Below are positions 60,117-64,000 of a stretch of 64,000 nt of DNA, piece by piece. The stretch is taken from the NCBI GenBank assembly GCA_018001015.1, contig JAGNIV010000001.1:372001-436000 (forward strand), given 5' to 3'. The notes beneath the pieces are model-generated. The model did no database searches. It saw only the letters and a program-made list of their open reading frames with translations, and was not told the origin of the DNA. Source of the DNA: Phenylobacterium sp. (lineage in GTDB: Bacteria; Pseudomonadota; Alphaproteobacteria; Caulobacterales; Caulobacteraceae). Each line of letters opens with the position of its first letter. Positions within the stretch are counted from its first letter, which is position 1. The position numbers and the translations under genes are program-made.

Positions 60117-60851
60117 TTATTGAAGAACGTGCGCGGCCAAGGCCTCGTAGTGGGGCCGAGCCTGGTCGGCGATACGGCGCAGATCGTCGGAAAGGCTGAT
60201 CTCGCGGGCTGGGCCGGGTGGTTCGAACCCGGTCGACCGCTCGACCGCGTCGTACCAGGCCGGCGCCCAGACCCCATCTGTGTCGCGGGGTCCGGAGGGC
60301 CAACTCAGCATCTCAGGCCGGAACGGGACGCCCAGGGCATCGCACAGCATCCCCAGCACACGCTCAGGATCGGCGAGGACATCGCGGCCTTCCATCACCG
60401 GCGGCGGAACACCCAGCCGGTCAGCCTCGCGTTCGAAGAGTTCCCGCTGCCGCACGATGCCAATGTCGGCCAGGGTCACCTGCGCGCGCTTGACCGTGTA
60501 GGAGGCCAGCACGGCGGCCGGATCACGGATCAGGAAGGCGCTGCGGCAAGCCTCCGTCCATTCCATACCGACACCGTCAAGCATGTGGTGGGTCATGTGC
60601 TTCTGGTAGAAGACCGCCTTGCCCCCAGGCGCCGGACCGGCCATGGCGGCGGCCACCTCGCGCCAGTCCTGGGGTTGTGAGGCCAGCACCGCCTCGCGCA
60701 TCGGATGGTCCAGGCCGGTCCTGGCCAGGTAGGCGGCGTAGAACGGCTCGTCCACGACAGCGGTGTCTGGCCGGTTCTCGAAGCTGCGCATCATGGCCGT
60801 GGAGATGTTGCGAGGGCCCGACCACATGGCGATCCGCACGGTCTGGGTCAT
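60117..60851 (-). CDS. Sulfotransferase-family P-loop protein
   Basis: 244 residues. The PAPS-binding-like P-loop is IAMWSGPRNISTAMMRSFENR with the DEPF segment (AVVDEPFYAAYL), and RSAFLIRDPAAVLASYTVKR resembles the 3'-phosphate site. Its ATG overlaps the stop of the class IV aminotransferase by 4 nt (60848-60851), so the two are translationally coupled. Substrate unknown. Confidence 0.85.
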   Translation of the reverse strand: MTQTVRIAMWSGPRNISTAMMRSFENRPDTAVVDEPFYAAYLARTGLDHPMREAVLASQPQDWREVAAAMAGPAPGGKAVFYQKHMTHHMLDGVGMEWTEACRSAFLIRDPAAVLASYTVKRAQVTLADIGIVRQRELFEREADRLGVPPPVMEGRDVLADPERVLGMLCDALGVPFRPEMLSWPSGPRDTDGVWAPAWYDAVERSTGFEPPGPAREISLSDDLRRIADQARPHYEALAAHVLQ

Positions 60852-61756
60852 GCCGCCTGCGCGTCCTTCAACTCCTCATAGGCCGCCCGCAGAGCCGTCG
60901 TCACCGGTCCCGGCAAGGCGGCCGGCAGGACGTGGCCGTCGATCTCGCGCACCGGCGTCAGGCCCCCGAAGGTGCCGGTCACGAAGGCCTCGTCGGCGTC
61001 GTAGACATCGTCCAGGCTGAAGTCGCCCAGCGTGATCGGGACGCCCTTGGCGCGGCACAGCGCGATCACATTGCCCCGCGTCACCCCGTTGAAGCAGAAG
61101 TCGCCCGTGGACGTCATCACGCGGCCGTCGCGGACGAAGAAGAAGTTGGTGGCGTTGCAACTGGAGACGAAGCCGCTGGGGTCCAGCATCAGCGCCTCGT
61201 CGCATCCGGCCTCGATGGCCTGAAGCAGGGCGGTGATCAGGTTCAGGCGGCTGTGGGAGTTCAGCCGCATGTCGAACATCTGGGCCGGCGTGCAGAGGAT
61301 GCTGGAGGTGAACAGCGAGAGCCCTCGCGTCACGATCTCGGGACTGGGCGACTTGTATTCCGCGGTGATCACGATGGTGGGGCGGCCCAGCCAGTTGCGA
61401 GGGTCCTGGTTGGCGGCGGCCTTCTCGCCTCGGGTGATCATCAGGCGCAGGTGCGCGCCATCGGTCATGCCGTTGCCGTCCAGCAGCTTCCAGATCTCGG
61501 CGGTGAGCTGTTCGCGGCTCAGACCGATGTCGAGGGCGATGGCCTTGAGGCCCGCATAGAGCCGGTCGAGGTGGGTCTCCAGGAAGAGGAGCTTGCCCCT
61601 GTGCAGGCGCAGGCCCTCCCAGACCCCGTCGCCCAGGACAAAGCCTGCGTCGAACACCGACACCCTGGCGTCCTCGCGCTTGACGAGATCGCCGTTGAGA
61701 TAGAGGCGCGCCGCCGCATTGCGCGGATCGACGGCGAAATCCTGACTGCCTGCCAT
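60848..61756 (-). CDS. Class IV aminotransferase-fold protein (catalytic Lys not visible)
   Basis: 302 residues from ATG 61756. The D-amino-acid/branched-chain aminotransferase fold is clear: DAGFVLGDGVWEGLRLHRGKLLFLETHLDRL, then FDMRLNSHSRLNLITALLQA, GCDEALMLDPSGFVSSCNATNFF and GNVIALCRAKGV. In the family a lysine precedes the LN/NYL segment and binds PLP; here residues 136-235 contain no lysine, with R164 and R170 in that area, and the EG...N loop reads SSCNATN. It may be a non-classical or inactive member, or use another residue. Confidence 0.82.
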   Translation of the reverse strand: MAGSQDFAVDPRNAAARLYLNGDLVKREDARVSVFDAGFVLGDGVWEGLRLHRGKLLFLETHLDRLYAGLKAIALDIGLSREQLTAEIWKLLDGNGMTDGAHLRLMITRGEKAAANQDPRNWLGRPTIVITAEYKSPSPEIVTRGLSLFTSSILCTPAQMFDMRLNSHSRLNLITALLQAIEAGCDEALMLDPSGFVSSCNATNFFFVRDGRVMTSTGDFCFNGVTRGNVIALCRAKGVPITLGDFSLDDVYDADEAFVTGTFGGLTPVREIDGHVLPAALPGPVTTALRAAYEELKDAQAA

Positions 61757-61808
61757 GGCCGGCAGTTGTATGGGTGGAGGCGGCGCACGGCTAGACCAGG
61801 AGCATCGG

Positions 61809-63017
61809 ATGACCCACGGCATCGGCGGATCGAGCGCGGACGAACAGCTTTCCGGACTGGCGCCTTGGCCCAAGGCGACGGCCATCGGCCTGGAGGAACG
61901 CGTCGCCCGCATCGCCCGCGCCCGCGAACTGATGGCCGAGATCGGCGCCGACGCCCTGATCATCGGAGCCGGCCCCTCCCTGCGCTTCTTCACCGGCGTC
62001 GCCTGGAACGCCACCGAGCGGCTGGTGGCCCTGGTCCTGCCACGCACCGGCCCCCTGAAGATGATCTGCCCTCGCTTCGAGCTGGGCTCGCTGCAGGCCG
62101 CCCTGCTGGTGGAGGCGGAGCTCCTGCTCTGGGAGGAACACGAAAGCCCCTACACCCTGACGACCCAGGCGCTGGCCGACCTGGGCGCCCAGTCGCTGGC
62201 CATCGACCCCGCCCTGCCCTTCTTCGTCTTTAATGGTCTGCGCCAGGCCGCGCCGGACCTCGCCCTGCTGGACGGCGCCCCGGTGGTGGACGGTTGCCGG
62301 TCCATCAAGTCGCTGGCCGAACTGGCTCTGATGTCCCAGGCCAAGGCCATGACCCTGGAGGTCCACCGCCGTGCTGCTCGCATCCTGGCTCCGGGGATCA
62401 CCACGGCCGAGGTCCGCCGCTTCATCGACCAGGCCCATCGGGCGCTCGGAGCCGACGACGGCTCGTCCTTCTGCGCGGTGCAGTTCGGGGTCGCCAGCGC
62501 CTATCCCCATGGCCTGCCGGGCGAACAGCGGCTGGCCCAGGATGATCTGGTCCTCATCGACACCGGCTGCAGGGTGCAGGGCTACAACTCCGACATCACC
62601 CGCACCTATGTGTTCGGCCAGGCGACCCCGGAGCAGGCTCGCGTTTGGGAGATCGAGAAGCGCGCCCAGGCCGCCGCCTTCGCCGCCGTGAAGCCCGGCA
62701 TCCCCTGCGAGGAGATTGACGCCGTCGCCCGCCGCGTCCTGGCCGCCGAGGGCTTCAGTCCCGACTACGACCTGCCGGGCCTGCCCCACCGCACCGGCCA
62801 CGGCATTGGCCTGTCGATCCACGAGGCGCCCTATCTGGTGCGCGGCGACAAGACCCCACTGGCGCCCGGCATGTGCTTCTCCAACGAGCCGATGATCGTC
62901 ATCCCCGAGACCTTCGGCGTGCGCCTGGAGGACCACTTCCACGTCACACAGGACGGGGCCGCCTGGTTCACCGAGCCCCAGGACAGCCTCGACGCTCCTT
63001 TCGGCCGGCAGGCCTAG
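61809..63017 (+). CDS. M24-family aminopeptidase P-like metallopeptidase
   Basis: 402 residues from ATG 61809 (MTHGIGGSSADEQ). The creatinase-like N-terminal domain precedes the catalytic domain with metal ligands in DTGCRVQGYNSDITRTYVFG (two Asp), GHGIGLSIHEAPYL (His), CFSNEPMIV (Glu) and VRLEDHFHVT (Glu). It removes N-terminal X-Pro residues or cleaves dipeptides. The divergent gene is the class IV aminotransferase; 6 nt separate it from the GNAT gene downstream. Confidence 0.94.
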   Translation: MTHGIGGSSADEQLSGLAPWPKATAIGLEERVARIARARELMAEIGADALIIGAGPSLRFFTGVAWNATERLVALVLPRTGPLKMICPRFELGSLQAALLVEAELLLWEEHESPYTLTTQALADLGAQSLAIDPALPFFVFNGLRQAAPDLALLDGAPVVDGCRSIKSLAELALMSQAKAMTLEVHRRAARILAPGITTAEVRRFIDQAHRALGADDGSSFCAVQFGVASAYPHGLPGEQRLAQDDLVLIDTGCRVQGYNSDITRTYVFGQATPEQARVWEIEKRAQAAAFAAVKPGIPCEEIDAVARRVLAAEGFSPDYDLPGLPHRTGHGIGLSIHEAPYLVRGDKTPLAPGMCFSNEPMIVIPETFGVRLEDHFHVTQDGAAWFTEPQDSLDAPFGRQA

Positions 63018-63023
63018 GACTTC

Positions 63024-63548
63024 ATGCCCCTCTATCCCGCCACCGCCGCCGACCTGCCCGCCGTCGTCGATCTCGTGAACTCCGCCTATCGCGGCGAGAC
63101 CTCCCGCCAGGGCTGGACCACCGAGGCCGACTATCTGGAGGGCCAGCGCACTGACCTCGCCACTCTGAGCCATGACCTGACCGAGACCCCCGGCGCGGCC
63201 CTCTACGTATGGCGCGACGATCCCGACACGCCGCTGCTGGGGACGGTCTGGCTCGAGCCGGCGGAGACCGGCGTCATGTACCTGGGCATGCTCACGGTGC
63301 GCCCTGACCTCCAGGCCCGGAGCCTGGGCCGCACCCTGCTGCACGCCGCCGAGGCCGTGGCCGAGGCCAAGGGCGCGCGGCGCATCCGCATGACGGTGGT
63401 CAATATCCGCGACACCCTGATCGCCTGGTACGCAAGGCGCGGCTACGACCTCACCGGCGAGACCCGGCCCTTTCCCTACGGCGACCGCCGCTTCGGCGAT
63501 CCCCTGCGGGACGACCTGGCCTTCGTAGTGCTGGAAAAAGCTCTCTAG
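63024..63548 (+). CDS. GNAT-family N-acetyltransferase
   Basis: 174 residues. GNAT motif A is MYLGMLTVRPDLQARSLGRTLLHAAEAVAEAKGARRIRMTVV; LIAWYARRGYDLTGETRPFPY is motif B. Acetyl-CoA-dependent; substrate unknown. It overlaps the convergent protease gene by 4 nt. Confidence 0.92.
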   Translation: MPLYPATAADLPAVVDLVNSAYRGETSRQGWTTEADYLEGQRTDLATLSHDLTETPGAALYVWRDDPDTPLLGTVWLEPAETGVMYLGMLTVRPDLQARSLGRTLLHAAEAVAEAKGARRIRMTVVNIRDTLIAWYARRGYDLTGETRPFPYGDRRFGDPLRDDLAFVVLEKAL

Positions 63549-64000
63549 GCGATCTCGAAGGTCACCGTGGAGCGCCCGAAGTCCAGGGACACCACGGCGA
63601 ACTCCGCCATCAGGTCCATGCCCAGCACCAGGGCCGGCTTGGACTCCAGGCCCCACAGAGCGAACACCGACAGGTCGGCGAACACCACCGGCACATTGCC
63701 CAGCTGCACGCCGCCGACCCGTAGGAACGGCAGGTACATCATGTCCCCCACGAAGGTCTCCCCGGTCACCGAGACCATGGTCACCTTCTCCAGCTTCCCC
63801 TCGATCTTCGGGCCCAGCATCTTGCGCAGGGTGGGGTTGCCGATGGAGAGCTGGGCGCCGGAATCGATCATGCAGCTGATCGGCTTGGCCCCGAGGTCGG
63901 CATCGACGATGGTCAGTTGGCCGATGCGTTTACGGGCCGGCACCACCACGCTCTTGGCGGTGCTGATGTCGCGGCGCGAGGCGGTGATCGCCACATGCTT
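63545..64000 (-). CDS. Retropepsin-like aspartic protease, partial at window edge
   Basis: The frame is open to the right edge (GTG at 63994 is a possible start, but the frame continues). The active-site motif is CMIDSGAQLSIGN (DSG), then GETFVGDMMYLPFLRVGGVQLGNVPVVF and ALVLGMDLMAEFAVVSLDF, the flap and second-strand pattern of the bacterial retropepsin-like clan AA group (TIGR02281-like). Substrate unknown; an N-terminal signal or membrane segment would be outside the window. Confidence 0.8.
   Translation of the reverse strand, partial: KHVAITASRRDISTAKSVVVPARKRIGQLTIVDADLGAKPISCMIDSGAQLSIGNPTLRKMLGPKIEGKLEKVTMVSVTGETFVGDMMYLPFLRVGGVQLGNVPVVFADLSVFALWGLESKPALVLGMDLMAEFAVVSLDFGRSTVTFEIA

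Noticed and set aside
61791-63656. 621-codon minus-strand frame opposite the M24 peptidase and GNAT genes
   Set aside because: Sequence is Gly/Gln/Ala-rich without motifs and overlaps two clear genes on the other strand.
1-64000. CRISPR arrays and tRNA/rRNA genes
   Set aside because: No regularly spaced repeats and no cloverleaf or rRNA-like stretch were recognised.

Overview
The window is GC-rich alphaproteobacterial DNA, most likely from Caulobacterales (Phenylobacterium- or Caulobacter-like). Pointers are CYP153 P450s with an adrenodoxin-type ferredoxin, large TonB-dependent receptors, UrcA, many acyl-CoA dehydrogenases, and TTG/GTG starts with ATGA overlaps. The genus is an inference; there is no rRNA or tRNA gene to fix it.

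Region A (1-8711) is a catabolic block: a thiolase-like protein (cut by the window edge), a [2Fe-2S] ferredoxin divergent from a CYP153 alkane/terpene hydroxylase, a TetR regulator, a TonB-dependent receptor with a terminator, an acyl-CoA dehydrogenase and an MFS transporter. Together they suggest outer-membrane uptake, terminal hydroxylation and CoA-dependent breakdown of a hydrophobic substrate.

Region B (8735 to about 38170) is an integrative/conjugative-type element. It carries a complete Trb type IV secretion operon (trbB-C-D-E-J-K-L-F-G-I plus a DUF2274 gene), a CopG-like protein, the TraG/VirD4 coupling protein, a MOBP-type relaxase with a YATCCTG|Y nic-like site upstream, a lytic transglycosylase, the TraF pilin-processing peptidase, an AlpA-like regulator, an ardC gene split by an IS110/IS1111 element, and a DUF736 gene. 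Between trbB and copG-traG lies about 5 kb of cargo: TetR, a second CYP153, a globin, a LysR regulator and an HtaA-domain (heme-related) protein. The right end holds a defence-like module: the nuclease end of a UvrD/AddA-type enzyme, a DUF6361 protein, a two-half-site PLD-like nuclease and a large SF2 helicase, all overlapping on the + strand. The first member lacks its N-terminus, and the helicase appears to lose its C-terminus at the right edge of the island. I found no integrase and no attachment repeats.

Region C (38360-64000) looks like ordinary chromosome: a LOG-family protein, quinone-reductase-like and MBL/beta-CASP enzymes, an old yellow enzyme, two decayed genes (SRPBCC and a Tat-signal aminotransferase), a desaturase, an acyl-CoA dehydrogenase, UrcA, carbonic anhydrase, GFA, MAPEG, a sorbosone-dehydrogenase-like lipoprotein, a second TonB receptor, an SDR, a thiolase, a glycan-modification operon (FkbM methyltransferase, cupin, GT2, FemAB/CelD-like), free-methionine sulfoxide reductase, a response regulator, a sulfotransferase overlapping a class IV aminotransferase that lacks a visible catalytic lysine, an M24 peptidase, a GNAT enzyme and a retropepsin-like protease.

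Main regulatory observations: a 15-bp dyad TCGAAC-N3-GTTCGA occurs upstream of both the TonB receptor (region A) and the element-borne CYP153 (region B), and a 26-bp perfect palindrome sits between the divergent ferredoxin and first CYP153 genes.
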